This document shows, piece after piece, positions 33,006 through 47,100 of a stretch of DNA of 64,000 nt (within the stretch, counting starts at the first letter, position 1; each line of letters begins with the position of its first letter). Both the position numbers and the translations under genes were made by a program. The DNA is from Heterodera schachtii (taxonomy: Eukaryota > Nematoda > Chromadorea > Rhabditida > Heteroderidae). The stretch is taken from NCBI GenBank assembly GCA_023374025.1, contig SIJG01000085.1, forward strand, positions 238,110-302,109. Direction: 5' to 3'. The notes below the pieces were generated by a model, which ran no database searches, had not been told where the DNA came from, and was given only the letters and a program-made list of their open reading frames with translations.

Positions 33006-36000
33006 TTATCGTCGTGCAAAGAAAACACACTTTTCGTCCGGGTTTTGCTGTTCGGAATTGCCCGCTTCGTCCGACTGCGAGCGGAATCCGCCGCCACGAC
33101 CGACGAACGCACCGCGCCCTCCGCGTGCAGCGCCCCCACGCACAGTCAGTCGCACGCCGCGCATGGCCTAAAGCAAATGGGGGGGGGGGGGGAGCAGTTA
33201 GAAGAAGCCAAGTTGATAATCGTAGATCGATCGCACCATTTGGACACCGTAAGTGATTGAGTCTTCGTCATGGGCGAATTTGCAACGGTCGCCGAATTTG
33301 CAGGTGTTGTGACGCTTGAAGAATTGGCACGGACCGGCCCCTGGAATACGGTGTTAACATATACAATACAAATCAGCACTCGGGGGTTAATCTCCTGAGA
33401 AATGCCTCGAATCTCTGTGCAAAATTCGAAACTGACTCCCACCCCCCCCCCAACGGGTGACCAATGCTTTTCCATGAAGCATGTGCCAAATGCTTCCGCT
33501 TTTCCGACCACTCACAGGCGCGTGCCTCCTCTTTGTTCAGCAGAGGGTGCAACTCCTTCTCCTCCCTCTCCTCCGCCTTCTGTTGCTGCTGCTCCTCCTC
33601 CTTCTGTTGTGGTCCCCCCTTTTGCTGCTGCTCCGTTGGCGCCTGGGGCGGTGAGCCGCCCTCGTCCAACCCCGGGGGGCCGGGCGAAGTGATCGCCGCC
33701 GCTTTCCCTTCGCTGGTCGTCGTCGTCGTCGACGCAATAGTCGATGATGATTCTGTAAGCAAAAACGGAATCAAATTTAAATTCAATTTTTGGGGACAAT
33801 AAATAGTCATTAGTCACCGTCGGACGATTGTGCCATCGCCGCCTTAATCGGTGACCCATTCGGTGGTGGAGTTTGTGCCGAGTGTTGTTGTGTTTGGTGT
33901 TGAACAGTTGGAGTTTGTGGCCGAAATTGGTGGACAGCGGAAATGGCAGGACGCATTTGGGCAGAGGGCGGAGTGACAAAGTTAGGCGGGGGTTTGGAGA
34001 AGTCGGGGAGAGGGAATGAAACATTGCCTGCAAATACAGGTGAAATGCAAATGCGAGTGTATGGTGAATACGGGTGCACTACGCCCCCCCCCCCCGTATC
34101 GTTTCCCACTCGAAAATTCAAATTTGTTTACTTAGAAATTTCAAGAAAATAAAAAACAAAAAATTTTATATGAAAATTTATTTAAAAATTTCAAAAAATT
34201 TCAGCGATTTTTTGGAAAACTTTGGGTAACGGCGAGAGCAAACACGAGCTGCTGCTCCCGTTGAACACCCCCCCCCCTTCTGATTCAGTGGTTGGAGTAC
34301 CCAAAAAATTTCTGTGGCTTGGAGGGGTACCCGCCAGGGAAAAGGCGGCCTAAAAGCCAACAAATTTGTCCGTTCGCATTGCATTTTTATTGAATTAATG
34401 AAGCGAGATAAGTCGTACCCGTGAACCTCCCCCCCCCCCTCAAAAATAACTCTTCTTTTTGCCATTAAGGTTCAAATTCTCAATGCTTATACCTCCCATT
34501 TGCCCCATAATGGGACGCATCGGAAGGGTCGGCGGCGGAAAGCGTGCGTTTGCGGCGGTAGTGGTGGCAGCGGCAAATGCACCGATGTGTTGCGGTGACT
34601 GAGTGTGAGCAAAATGTGAAGGCGGAGCAAAACGATGGTCGGCGACGGCACCGCCGCTGGCACTGAACGACGACGACGACGGCGAAGCAGAAACAACGGA
34701 GGAAGAAGGACACGGCGAAACGGAGGAGGAAGAGGAGGACAACAACACGGCGGAAGACGAGGAGGACAGCCCGCTGAGAAAGGGGGAAATGAATGATTAC
34801 GGCATTTAATGGATTAGGGCAGAAAATTGGAGTTAATTTGAATTACGGCAAGGCTTACGGTAGGATGGATTCGGTGGAAAAAATGAAAATAGCAAAAGAA
34901 CAACAAGAGTGAAAACCAACCCGAGAATTTGGTCCACGGCAGGCTTTGACGGCGTCACCGGGGCCGACAAGCAAACCTTTGGCACTTCTCCAAAAGCGCC
35001 TTCGTCCGTCGACGGAGGTTGGCCATGGGAAAGTTGTTGAGCTGGAGAAAATGAAATAAATAATAAATACAAAAAGAATTAAGTTGGAATAAAATAATAG
35101 ACAAAAGAAGCAATGAAAAGTTCAAAGGAGAGATTTGAAATGCCCTATATTCGGTTTTTTGCTGCAATTTCTTAAAATTTTAACTGAATTATGGACGAAG
35201 CTGATGGAGGGGGGGGGGGGGGGAATGCCCTGGGGGTACACCCACCCACCCGCTAGCATTTGGCACATTGTATTGAAAGAAAAAAAAATACAATTAAACA
35301 CTATTTTTTGCTGTATAATAATAACAGAGGGTGGTACCCCGGGTGAATCGCAAAATGTTTCCATTTTTCTTTATATCCTCCTCCAAAGTTGAATAAAAAG
35401 TGAGCAAAATGCCTTATTTATTTCCCTTCTACCGTAATCTGCGCAACAGTAACAAAAACGAAATGTACCAAAAAGGGACCAAATATGTATAAACAAAAGA
35501 AACAAAATCACTTATCAAAAAGGAATTGCAAGCTAATGACAAGCAAACGCATAAAATATGAGAGGAAGCGGACAAAGGAAGAAGCGACAGATAAAAAAAT
35601 ATGCAAAAAATGAGAGAGAGTGATTAGGGAGAGGAGGAGGGAGAGGCGGACGTACTTCCCGCGGCGGCGGCGGCACCGCTTCCGACCATCGAAGAGATGC
35701 GCTGCAGCAGCGAGGCGTTCAGCGCGCCGCCCTTGCGGAGGAATGCCTGCACTTTGCTGAGGTCGTCGACGCTTTCCGCGTCGCTTTTTTGCTTCGCCAT
35801 GGACGAGGGCGAGATGGAGGAGTCCAACAAGTTTTGCGCAGCTACTGAACAAACTGAACATGTACAATTCAACGCTTTTTGAGTCCCATCCTCACAAATA
35901 AGTCCACCCCACGTAAAAAGGGGGAGTTGAGAAACATAGAAAAATGTGGCAAAACGAATAAATATGACGACTAACACCAAAATCTGATTATGTTAAAGTG

Positions 36001-39000
36001 TATCGTAAGTGCCTCATCCGTCCATCTTCTTCGCCCTCCCACTCAATGCTTTTCCACTACCTTCCGCCGAAGCCGTGCCACCTCCTCCCCCGCCAGTTGC
36101 AGATGGTGCCGTAACACATTGAAGAACACGAATGTCAAGGTCCTCCTCCTCCTCGTCGTCTCTGTCCGTTTCCATCGCTTCGGTTGGAATTTCCTTCAGC
36201 TGAATCGAATCCTTCAAAAAATGTTCCATCATTTAAGGAAAAAAAAAGATTACTTTTATCAAGTGACAGGCTTAGACGTGGTCCCAATTATTACACCCCC
36301 CGCCCTTCTCATCGAAACTTCAAAATTTCTAAAATAATGAAAAACGAAGCAGAAACGATGCATCCGGGGGTCCGGGGCACGAATGAGCTAATCCCCACTC
36401 TTTAGCACGCCGTTTAAACGGGCAGTCCGACTCCGTCCCAATTCGGGAATCAGAAACGGCCAGTCCGACCCTGCTGCCATTGCTCTAACATCCGCAAACA
36501 GTTTTCAGTAAGTATAGCGATGCTTCCTCAGCTGTTAAGTGGGCTTCCTTAGCTGTCACACCCCCATCCAAAGGCAGCACCGTGGACTCGTCCATCTGTT
36601 CCGGCTCCGGGCTGGCCGGGCCGTGTTCCATTGCGGTCGGACTGTCGTCGATGGCACCACCGCTTTTGCTTGGACTGTCCTCCTCCACCCCGGCGTTGTC
36701 GTCAATTGTCACCACCATTTCGTCCCCTCTCCCCTCGTCCATTCTTTCCACCGCTTCTCCTCCCTTCTTCTGTTGCGCAAAAGCATTCCCATCGCTGCTG
36801 CTTCTGTTGCTGTTGATGCCTCCATTTTTGTCGTCCTCCTCCGTCTCGTCAAAGCGTCGGAAGGGCGGCGGTTCGGGCGAACGGCGCTTAAACAATTTGG
36901 GTAAACAATGAAAACATTTGGCATGGAATTGAACATAATAATAATAATAATAATAATAATTCATTCAAAAAACGACAAAGCAACCCAATTTTATGATTTT
37001 AAATTTTTAAATTGTTCTCCGATTTGTTGTTGTTGTTGTCAATATTGTGTGTGTTTTAAACGGTAATTAATGAGTTAATTGAGCAAAAGTGAGTGAAATC
37101 ATTTTCACCGGGGTTAATTCGTATTTATAATTGGGATATTTGAACGAATTTTCATAAATCGAAAATCAAAAATAAAACTATTTCGAGAAAATATTGTTCA
37201 TCCATTCATCGCCAGAAAGTTAAGTGAATTTATTGGTGTCAGTCAGTTAAGTGCTATTTATCGTGTGCGAGGAGCGGCGCACGCGGAGAGTATACGGTAT
37301 AACATAATGCATACTGTATAGTATACGATTGCACTTAATAATGGTAACACACACCGATTCCCTTTTTTATAATTACTTTGTGTTTTCTTTTCAACAACTT
37401 TGTTCCACACATTTTGGACAACAACAAATCGGCAGAGAACAAATAATAAAATGGAAATTTAATTGGGTTGCGGCGTCGTTTATTCGCAAATAAAAAAAAA
37501 TTGTTTTTAAAAAATGCGATGATGCAAAGGTGATGAACACAAAACAAGGGAGGGTAATTACAACAACAACAACAACACGTGGTGCCATTGCCACTTTTAC
37601 CACCTCATCTTCCTCCTCCTCCTCCCCCCAGCGGTCGTGCCGTTGTCGCAACATCATCATCTGCCGGAACACCTTGGCCTCCTCGTCCTCCTCCTCCGCA
37701 CCGCCGCTTCTGCCCAACCCCCGCGTCATCATTCGTCCGACGACGTCAAAATGACTGGTCGCCCGGGGGGTCGACGTCGTTCTTTTCAGGTCGGCTTCTT
37801 CCTCTTCATGCTCTTTTTGGTCCCATTTGCTCGTCCCTTCCTCCTCCCCCTTCTCCACAATTTCCAACTTCGGCTGTTGCGGCTCATTTTGTGCAGATGG
37901 AACGCCCTCTGAAAGAAGCATTTGTAGGGGAAATTAGAACTTGGACAAAAACAATTTAAAAAACATTGATGAGAAATTGTGGTTTGCATCAGGTGAATAA
38001 CCGGAGACCAAAAAAAAGGGTGCACCCCAAAATTTCGCCGCCGAAATTTCGCCGGGACATAATTTCGGCAAAGAAATTTTTTTTTTTAAATTTGGAAATT
38101 TTCAAGAAAAAAATTCAGAAATTTTTTATATGGAAATTTCAATGAAAAATTTTTGAAAATTTTTTTTAGCGAATTTTTTGGAAAAATTTTCGAAAAAATT
38201 TACTAATTTATCATAAATTTCAAAAAAAAATCCCTGAATAAGATTTTTTCTTAAAAAATTTCTAAGTCTAATTTTTTATTTAATTTTTTTGCGGCGAAAT
38301 TTCGGCCGGCGAAATTTTGTCTCGGCGAAATTCCGTCCGGCGAAATTTCGGCGGCGAAATTTTGTCCCGCCCCAAAAAAAGCATCATGGAATCACCACCG
38401 AATTTGTAGCCAAATTTAAAAGTACGGAATCCGAATTTGTGCCAGGACATGGACGGTCCCAGGATTTCGACTTGGGGGGGGGGGGTACCCGACGATTTTT
38501 TTTTTTTTTTGCTTTTCACTCCACTTTTTTTGCGGCGTTTTTCCAATAGACTTTTGGGCAACATGGGTCCGGCGGTGCCGATAGGCGCGGCTGGGAAAGT
38601 TTTTGCATTTTTAATGCGATTTGTTACCAAACTTTGTCCAAAAAATGTCGAATTTTGAAATTTAGAGAAATTTTTTAGAAAATTTGGGTGAGAGGCTAGG
38701 TCTGCAAGAAAAACCTAAAATTTTCAGCAAAAATACTATTTTTTCCTTCAAAAGGTACGTACCCCGCGTACCGCCCCCCCCCCCCCCCCTGGGACCGTCG
38801 CTGACGTGTACAACAACAAATGAGCAAGACGAGAATGAGACACCCAAATAACTCGGGGTACGCGGAACACGCACCCAACGCCCAAGTATTTTTAAGGGTA
38901 TTCTGATCAAAATTTCCGGTTTTCCTTATTGTTACCCCCCTTCTTTAAAAGAGTTCGCGCAATAAAATTTTCCAAAAATTTTGCATAATTTTCCGAAAAT

Positions 39001-40724
39001 CCGCAAAATTATCAATTTGGACACTCGGGACCAAACTTGTAATTTCAGAAACCGATACCTAAAAAGTGCGTCTGCGAAAGCAGGCTGTTCTCAGTGTCAG
39101 CAAAAACAAAGAAAAAACAAGTGGAAATCGACTGACCAGTGATCATTTCGTGGGGGATGATTTTCGGCATGTGATCAACCGTCTCATTTTGGTGCTGCTT
39201 GTAGTCATTCTCGTCAATGTCCGAAATTGGTAAACTGCTGAAATTTCAAAAAAGTGCCATGAAATATTTTCGATTATCTTTTACAGAAAATAAAAGAGGA
39301 GTAAAATCCTCAACTTTTAGTTAAACCCTCCATCTTATGGGTCAAATAAAAGGGTGCACCCCAAAAATCGCCGCCGAAATTTCGCCGGGACATAATTTCG
39401 CCAAAGAAATTTTTTAAACTTGGAAATTCTCAAGAAAAAAAATTCTTATAAATTTTTTTATATTGAATTTCAAGAAAAAATAGCGATTTTTAGAAAATTT
39501 TCGAAAAAACTTACTTAATTTATTATAAATTTCATAAAAAAAATCGGTGAAAATTTTTTCTACATTTTTTTTTGAAATTTCTTATAAAAAATTCCAAGAT
39601 TTTTTCTTAAAAAATTTCTAAGTTTAATTTTTTGGCGGCGAAATTTTGTCTCGGCAAAATTCCGTCCGGCGAAATTTTGTCTCGGCGAAATTTCGGCGGC
39701 AAAAGTTTGTCCCGTCCGCAAATAAAATATTATTGTCCGCGTTTGTTTGGACCATAAGAAATTTTTTATGAGTGACCAATAATGGTTAAGTAACCGAAAA
39801 CTGAAAGAGGTTTAACATTTCCCAAGTTACAAAACAACACGCCATAGGGAAATCGTAAAGAAAACAATTTTTAAAAAGGCTCGCAGACATTTAAATTTTT
39901 AGATTCCCTCTAACTTTTGAAGATGCAGGCAAAATGGGGAGCAGCTCGTTTCCCCTTAGAAAGTTTTTTCATAAGAAAAATCCTAAAAAAAATTTTTCGA
40001 ATAACTCTCAGCCATTTTTTGGAAATTTTTTGAAAAATCTTAGTAATTCACCATAAAAATTTCTCGAAAAAAACTCTAAGATTTTTTCTTGAAAAATTCT
40101 AAGTTAGCAAATTTAAAAAAAAAATTTTCTCAGGGGGGGGGGAACGAGTCGGGGGGGGGGGGGGAACGTAGTGCACCCGGCCGGCAAAATGTATTTGTAA
40201 ATTTTCGAAATTTACGGGGGGGGGGGGGGGGGGAGAAGGGGAAACGTACTGAGTTAAAACATAATTTTTGCCGTTTTCTATTAAAGCCCCATAAAGCTCT
40301 TCGAAATACATAAAAACTAATTCAGCCAAATGCTTTTACGTTTTTCTGCGACGGTTTTCCCACAAATGTTCGGCAAAAAGTCAACCAAAACTCACATTTC
40401 TGGCAGACAAATGGCCTCCATCACTCCGCGAATGCGCGTCGCTTCGACGTTCTTCGACTGACTTTTGCTGCCCGAAACAACCAAAGTGATGACGTCGTCA
40501 ACGGGCACCAATTTCCACTAAAATTGTTTTTAAAACATTAATTAAGCAATTTTATCCGATTTATTTTTCCGTTAGCTTACCCGGAAAAGGTTTTCCATTC
40601 CTCTGCCAAATCTGCCCATTTGTGCACCGCCGCCGGAAGAGCCCATCATTCCAGCGCGGTACTGACTTTGCTGCTGATGCAGCGGAATTTGTGGCGTCGG
40701 CCGCTGCATGTGTCCGGGAGGCAT
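33006..40724 (-). CDS. 3' half of the PNUTS locus: acidic exons, CCCH zinc finger, RGG box
   Basis: Exons that join in phase: 40581-40724, 40396-40517, 39137-39237, 37577-37908, 36560-36886, 36130-36199, 35656-35844, 34921-35041, 34493-34773, 33818-34027, 33462-33752, 33246-33340 and 33006-33167, about 814 codons. The early part has GMENLFRWKLVPVDD; the middle is acidic and Ser/Pro-rich with DDLSKVQAFLRKGG. Near the end is a CCCH finger with spacing C-x8-C-x5-C-x3-H (core CKFGDRCKFAHDED), then an RGG block (RGGAARGGRGAFVGRGGGFR). Human PNUTS also has a Gly/Arg-rich region and one C-terminal CCCH finger of the same spacing, which supports one gene with 41191-49820. The weak point is the join between 41.3 and 40.7 kb, where I could not find a clean donor. 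It could instead be a second gene starting at the ATG at 40722-40724. Confidence 0.55.
38018..38373. mobile_element. TIR element rich in GAAATTTCGCCG (copy 1)
   Basis: Left end GGGTGCACCCCAAAATTTCG and right end GCGAAATTTTGTCCCGCCCC enclose inverted GAAATTTCGCCG blocks and an AT-rich core. Intronic. Relatives are at 39353-39717 and 41787-42052. Confidence 0.6.
39353..39717. mobile_element. TIR element rich in GAAATTTCGCCG (copy 2)
   Basis: Starts GGGTGCACCCCAAAAATCGC and ends GGCAAAAGTTTGTCCCGTCC. Same design as copy 1 and also intronic. Confidence 0.6.
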
Positions 40725-41190
40725 CTTCAAATTGGAAATTCAAAAATGAATAAGCGGAGAGACTGTCAAACAAAAGGGTACACTAACAACAGTAAGTCCC
40801 CTATTCCCTAAAAATTTAAAAGCGAAATTTTTTTTTGTTTTTCACTTTCTTATCGTTAAAGGTTTTTTTTGTGGGACAAGTTTTAATTTTGGTTTTTCGT
40901 TTTAAATTTCAAATCCTTATTGCTATATTTTGTACTAACAATAAGATGAAAACACATCTCTTTGAAAGTTCGAAAAGCAAATTGGAGGGTGTTTTTTTTG
41001 GTCCGTAATGTGGGTGCACTACGTCCCCCCCCCCCCCCCCCGCATCGTTTCCTCCCGAAATTTTTTTTTTAATTTACTAACTTAGAAATTTTTCAAGAAA
41101 AAAATCTTCGCTAGTTTTTTTATAAGAAAATTACCAAGTTTTTTCAAAAAATTTTCCAAAAAATCGCTGAAAATTTCCTAAAAAATTTTG

Positions 41191-44100
41191 TTAGTAATTT
41201 TTTTTAATTTTTCGGAGGGGAAACGAGCTATGGGGAAAAGAGCTACTCCCCGTAGTGTTTTTGGGTTCTGTGAACAGATTCGGGGGTTTGTCCAACGCAA
41301 ATGGGATGGGCCGAACGGATGACCGGTTCATAAAATAATGATTTGTCAACAAATGATTAGCAACGTTTCTGACCAGGGTCGGGTCGGTAAACGAAAAGGC
41401 GCCGAACTGATGGTGCTGTTGGAGCATAATTTTCTCACGCTGGGAATCGAAGTGTTTGATTTCCTCACGGCTCAAATGCATTTTGGACACATTCACTGAA
41501 AATCAAAAAAAATGTTACAAGCCAAAAGCATGCCTCCCTCTTATTGGAATTTACAAAAAAAAAGTTTCAAGTTTCACCTCTTTCGCCCTCTTCCACTTCG
41601 AAGAAGCGCGTCTGGGTCAAGTCGATGCCAAATTCGTCGCTAAATCGCACTCGCTTTTTCTCGCCACGGCCGACAACCGCCGGCCGAACAGCGGCCGAAG
41701 GGTCTTTGGCCTCCTCCAATGAATCACGGTTCGAGTCGGACTGAAACGAACATTGAAATGTCAGTGTAAAAAAACAGAGAAATTCCGGGGGCACCCCAAA
41801 ATTTCGCAAAAGAAATTTTTTTTATATGAACATTTCAGGGAAAATTTTGAAAAGTTTTTTAGGCGATTTATTTTTGAAAAATTTTCAAAAAAACTAACTC
41901 ATGATAAATTTCAAAAAAAAAACGCTGAAATTTTTTAAAATGTTTCTTGAAATTTTTTTATAAAAAATTCGGATTTTTTTTTGAAAAATTTCAGTTTTAT
42001 TTCTTTTAAATTTTGGCAGCAAAATTTCGGCGGCGAAATTTTATCCCGTCCCTGAAATTCCATGACATGATTTTCCAATCCTAAAAAAACCGAATTTCCA
42101 ATCAATTCCACTGTACCTTAAATGTAGCCGAAAGTTTCTTCCGAATGATTTTCGACTTTTTGGTCTGCGGCGTCGTCGTGTCCTCCGACGAGCCGCACAA
42201 ACTGTCCATGAAGCTGTCGGAGAACATAACCTCGGCAGCAGGCTTCCGTTTGGGTTGGACAGCACGGTTTTGTGCCTGGACCAAAAGGGAAGCATTTTAA
42301 AAGTCAAGTAAAAAAATGGGAAATTTATATTGAAAATAGTAAATTTGAATAAAAAAAAATTGTAAAAAATCGACTGACATGGAATTTGTCGGTGGCGGAC
42401 AAAATGCGCGTCAATGGCGACTCAAAATTGGGTGAAACGCCTGAAAAGGAAAAGGTGTGGACTGTTGTATGAAACAACTTAAACAAATGCACAGGGTGAA
42501 AAAGGGCCAGATTGAAAAATCAGAAATTTTCGCAATAACCAGTTTTTGGTAACACTACCGATGGTACCCATTTTTTGAAAAAAAAAATTTCAAAATTTTT
42601 TTATACTATCTTGCGCCTCCGTTTTATTTCATGCATTGTAAATATTGTCGAAAATTCAATTTTCGAATTTTGGTTCGAGTCTGGTCAGCGGTTCGAAATG
42701 GGTGCATAAATCGTATTCTCCAACCCTAAAAATCTATAAAACAATTGCTAAGTTTTTGAATTTTTTTTTCGATAAAGAGGGTTGCCATCGGTAGTATTAC
42801 CCAATTTTTTAATTTTATATATGATTTGGCAAAATTTTTAGTTTTAATTAGCCAAAAAATGTCAACAATCAATCCAACATTTGCCACCTGTTCCGTTCGG
42901 ATTGTGTTGGGTGGCGCCGCCTTTGCTGCCTTTTTCCGACTGCGTCTTTGCTGCCGGCGTTTTCTCAACAATTTCATCGTCGCCTTCCAAACCTAAAAAG
43001 AGATAAAATTGGTTAGGAAAATGTTAACTTTTTATTTCGTAATTATTTTTAATTATTGATAATTTTTAATTTGAAAAAAAAATTTCTTGCGGCTAATTGC
43101 CAATTTGACCATGCTCACAGTGAAAGGGAAGGAGAGGAATGATAACAATAATGCAACAAATGAATAGAAACAACCAAAGAAGGGGGCAAAAGACAGGAAA
43201 TAGACAAACAGCGAAAAGGGCGGGGGAAACGACGCACGCGCGCGACCGAATGCTCAGCAGCAGGGAGAGCATTGAGTGGGTGATCGCTAAGCCCAGCCCG
43301 ATCACAAATCATACGGCTCGACCGACTGATCAGCAGTCAACATGACCACCAGTGAGCAACTACCATGGACATGGGTATAAACGTCACGGTATTCCAAAAT
43401 TTTGCAAATCGCCTATTCCAACACGTGCGTACGCCTCCAACCCAACCCGTTCTAAATCACTCTGATCGGTTCACGCGAAATGCAAAAAGTAGGCATTGTT
43501 CAGCAGAACTGCGCAGAAAAAAAAGAAGCCATCAACTGCTTGCTCTCAGTTGCTCATCGGCAGCGATTCGTTTCACTTTCCGTAAATTTACTCCTTTCCG
43601 TGCCGCCAAACGAGCCAAAAACGGGAATGACCGGTGTTCGTCGTCCACCTATTCAAATGCTGCTGCAATAAACGACGTAATCATTCAGCCACGCGCTGTC
43701 TGTTTTTTCTTAATTAGCATCCGTCGGCTCTGACCATGAGGGTTTCAAACAATTGATCAACCAACCACCCGTCCCGGCATGGAAATGATTTTGATAGAAT
43801 GACAAAAATAAGAAATGCGCGAACACAGACAGATTCAGAAAGGGCTTTAATGACGGTCATGGAAAATGCAAGAATTTTCCCATTGAATTTTCTCATTATG
43901 TCGAGGAAAAGGCGCAAAACAAATTCGACCGAACGCTTTTTTTTACCGGCATCTGCATTTTACCCGTGAAGCATGTGCGAGAGGGATGTACATAAAAGTG
44001 AGCACACAGAGTGAAGGATATACACTGTGAGCATGGCATCCAAAATAAGTTTTCAAAAAATGTAAAAAATGGAAATGGTTGGATGTTCAAGTTATTAATT

Positions 44101-47100
44101 ATGTTAATGAATCGTCCTCGGCCGAGGAGCAGTGCAAGCGTACCTGAAAAGGGGGAGAGCAATGAGAAAAGTGAGTGAAAGTGGAGAAAAAAGAGGGCTA
44201 TGTGAAAAGCTATTTGGGAATGGTCTGCAAATTCGTCAATTTGCCGTTTTATTTCAAAAGTTTTCGTCAAAAATTTTTGATAGGGAAGGCACGAACATTT
44301 AACTCGGAAAATGGTACCAGGCACGTAACCAGAAGAAATTTCGAGAGAGGCAAACGAGTGTGCTTTTTTATTGTTTTTGCTCTTCGTGCCAACAAATTTT
44401 TTCAATGTAATCGACCTAAATTTTCGGCGCCGTAAATAAAAATTGGAAATTTTGAGAACGAATTTTGAAAAATTTGGAATCCAGCAGTGCCTTTAGGCGT
44501 CGCCGGGAAAAAACTTAATTGGTCAAATTTATAATAAAAATGAATTAAATTAATTACCCATTTTTCGAATTTTAATTTCGGGAGGGGTGGGGCAAATGCC
44601 ACCCCCCCCTTTGGTTACGGGCCAGTTATGTATCATTGGAAAAGTAATTCTTTTTTTTTTTTGCACCTTTTTAGAGGGACCAAAAAATGATCTTCCCCCC
44701 CCCCCCACGCCGAAAACAAAAAAAGCTCACCAGTGAGTCGCGGCTTCGATAGTCGAACTTTGGCTTTCGCCGTCTTCGGTTTCACTACGGGTGCCGGCGG
44801 TTGGGTGGTGGTGTTTGTTTTCTCGCCCAACGATGTGTTCGTTCCCATTCCACCACCGATTGCCGTAGTTGCTCCTTAAATTTAGACAAAATTGCGATTG
44901 TGAATTGTTAATTTTTGGCTCTAGTGAAGTTTACGCGTCCAAATGAGGATATCATTAATAGGACGAAAAACTGCAATGGAGCCGAATTTTTATTTTGATT
45001 GTGATTGGACATACGAATCCGGCCTCCTTTTTGGCCAATTCCAAATCCCAAGTTCGAACAAAAAATAAAAAACTCAAATTTCGAATTTCATATTTAGGTT
45101 CTAACTTGTTTAAATATACGGAAACGAAGTGATAGCCATTTGCATCAATAGAAGATCATTTAACTTTTTTTTTTTTTGACTACAAATGGAAAAATCTAAG
45201 TTTTTGACTTTGGTTTGAATTCGTGTCTTTTTCGAAATGTTCGAATTCGGGTTCAGAATTGGCCAAAAAGAAGGCCGGATCCGTACTCAGCGCCCAAAAA
45301 TACCCACTAGAAACATGTTTTTGGAATTTGCTGAAGTTTCAAAACAAAAAATTTTCAAGACCAGTAAATGAAACAGCACAATTAATAAAAAATCATGCTT
45401 TTGATTTCAAAAGTTGACACAAAAACAAGAGCGAACCATTCCAAGAAATAATGGAGATTTACGAACCCGAAAATTCCGTAAGAAATGCTGCCCAAAAATC
45501 AAACTGAACAAATTGAAACCTGCTGTTGCCAAGCCACGAACTGTCCCTCCAGTGGTCGATTCGCTTTTAATTGGCGCACTTTGCTTTGTTTTTGGAGCAC
45601 CACCAATTGCGGTTGTTGCTGGCGGCGGATTGGCAGTGACGGAAACCACAGACGCCTTTTTGTCGGGCGCCAATTTTGGCAATGCCATTGACTTCATTGT
45701 GATTTTCTCAGTGCGCACCTTCTGCTTCCAATCGGTCACCAAATTTGTTGCCATCGACGAAATGCCTAAAAATCGGTTTTTCTGAACAACAGTACCAAAT
45801 GATTGTGATGTTTTGAGGTTTTAAGTAAAATCCAATGCTTTAAAATAGGACAGTGAAATGTGATTAAAAGTTTGAAAAAATTGTCATAGGCACACACAAA
45901 ACGCAACGCCAATTCACAGCGTTTTAATTTGATCAAAATGCTTTTGCAGCAACAACACTTTTACAATTTCACGAGAAAAAAGCCTTCTCTACAAATTTTG
46001 GTGTGTTAAAATTTTGCAGAAGGGAGAGGTAAAATAAGGCAATAATTTTGGAGAAAAGAGGCAATCGATAACCTTATCCCTTCCCTAATGTAATGGTGCA
46101 AGAATAAACAAACGAGGAACCACAAAGCACAGAGATGGAGAAGGAAGGAAAGGAACGAAGAGACAGAGAAAAGCACAAAGGGAGAGAGTGAAAAGGTAGA
46201 GAAAAGGGGTTAAATGGCGAGAAAGAACAGCGGGGGATACGGTAAAAAGTCCATTACAAAAACACCATTAATCACGCGCATGAATTAGTGAGCAATCAGC
46301 AGATTAAAATGCAAATAAAAATACCATCAAGCAATTAAAAATCACGTTTTGAAAAAATAAAGGCTAAATACGACCAAAACAGCAGCTGTGCTATGTTCTA
46401 CTCATGTTAAGCAACTAATGATGGTCTGACGCTAATTAGGCGGATGATCGGCAAAATGTCAAAGCACAACTAATGACGCTAATTAGGCGGGTGATCGGCA
46501 AAATGTCAAAGCAGCACCGAAATGAGTTTAGTAAAAATGTTTGTAAAAAAGCTCCGTTTCAGACGGTAAATGGTCAAAATGTTAAACACAAAAAGGGTCA
46601 AACAAACAAAAGAAGTCAAATAATGAGAAATGGAAATTCGCATATTCTGATTAGGTATACAAACAATACCTTTGTCTTCCGACTTTTGCATACTCTTCAC
46701 AAGTTTCGGAGTGTCCACATCTTCGCGCAACAAATCCACACTTATGTCGGCCTGAGGAAAGCGAAATCCAACCAAAGATTAATTAAAAACAGTGCAAATG
46801 CCTCACATTCGAAAGCTGGGTGAGAAGTTGCTTCAGCTTGGTCATGTCAGACTGTTTGATGGCACTTTTAAGCCACCCATTCATCCGGCGCCATCCCTCA
46901 ATGGTGCCAAGGCGTTGTGCCGTTTGAGCCACAATGAGGTCTTTGTCACTGAAAAGTGCGGAGCATTATTATTATTATTCGACCATCAGTCGAAAATTTT
47001 TGTTTACAAGGAATTTTAACAAAAATCTAAGGGATTTAAATAATTTTTCATCATTTATGTAATGCCAACTTTGACTCGGATAGAATAACAACTTTTTTTT

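Noticed and set aside
33512..34033. 173-codon ORF rich in Gly/Arg/Asp
   Set aside because: It is a shifted frame of the coding exons at 33462-33752 and 33818-34027 and runs through the intron.
34440..34748. Start codon of a Ser-rich protein at 34748
   Set aside because: The codon there is GTG, and the sequence is in phase with an exon starting at 34773, so it is an internal part of the PNUTS-locus exon.
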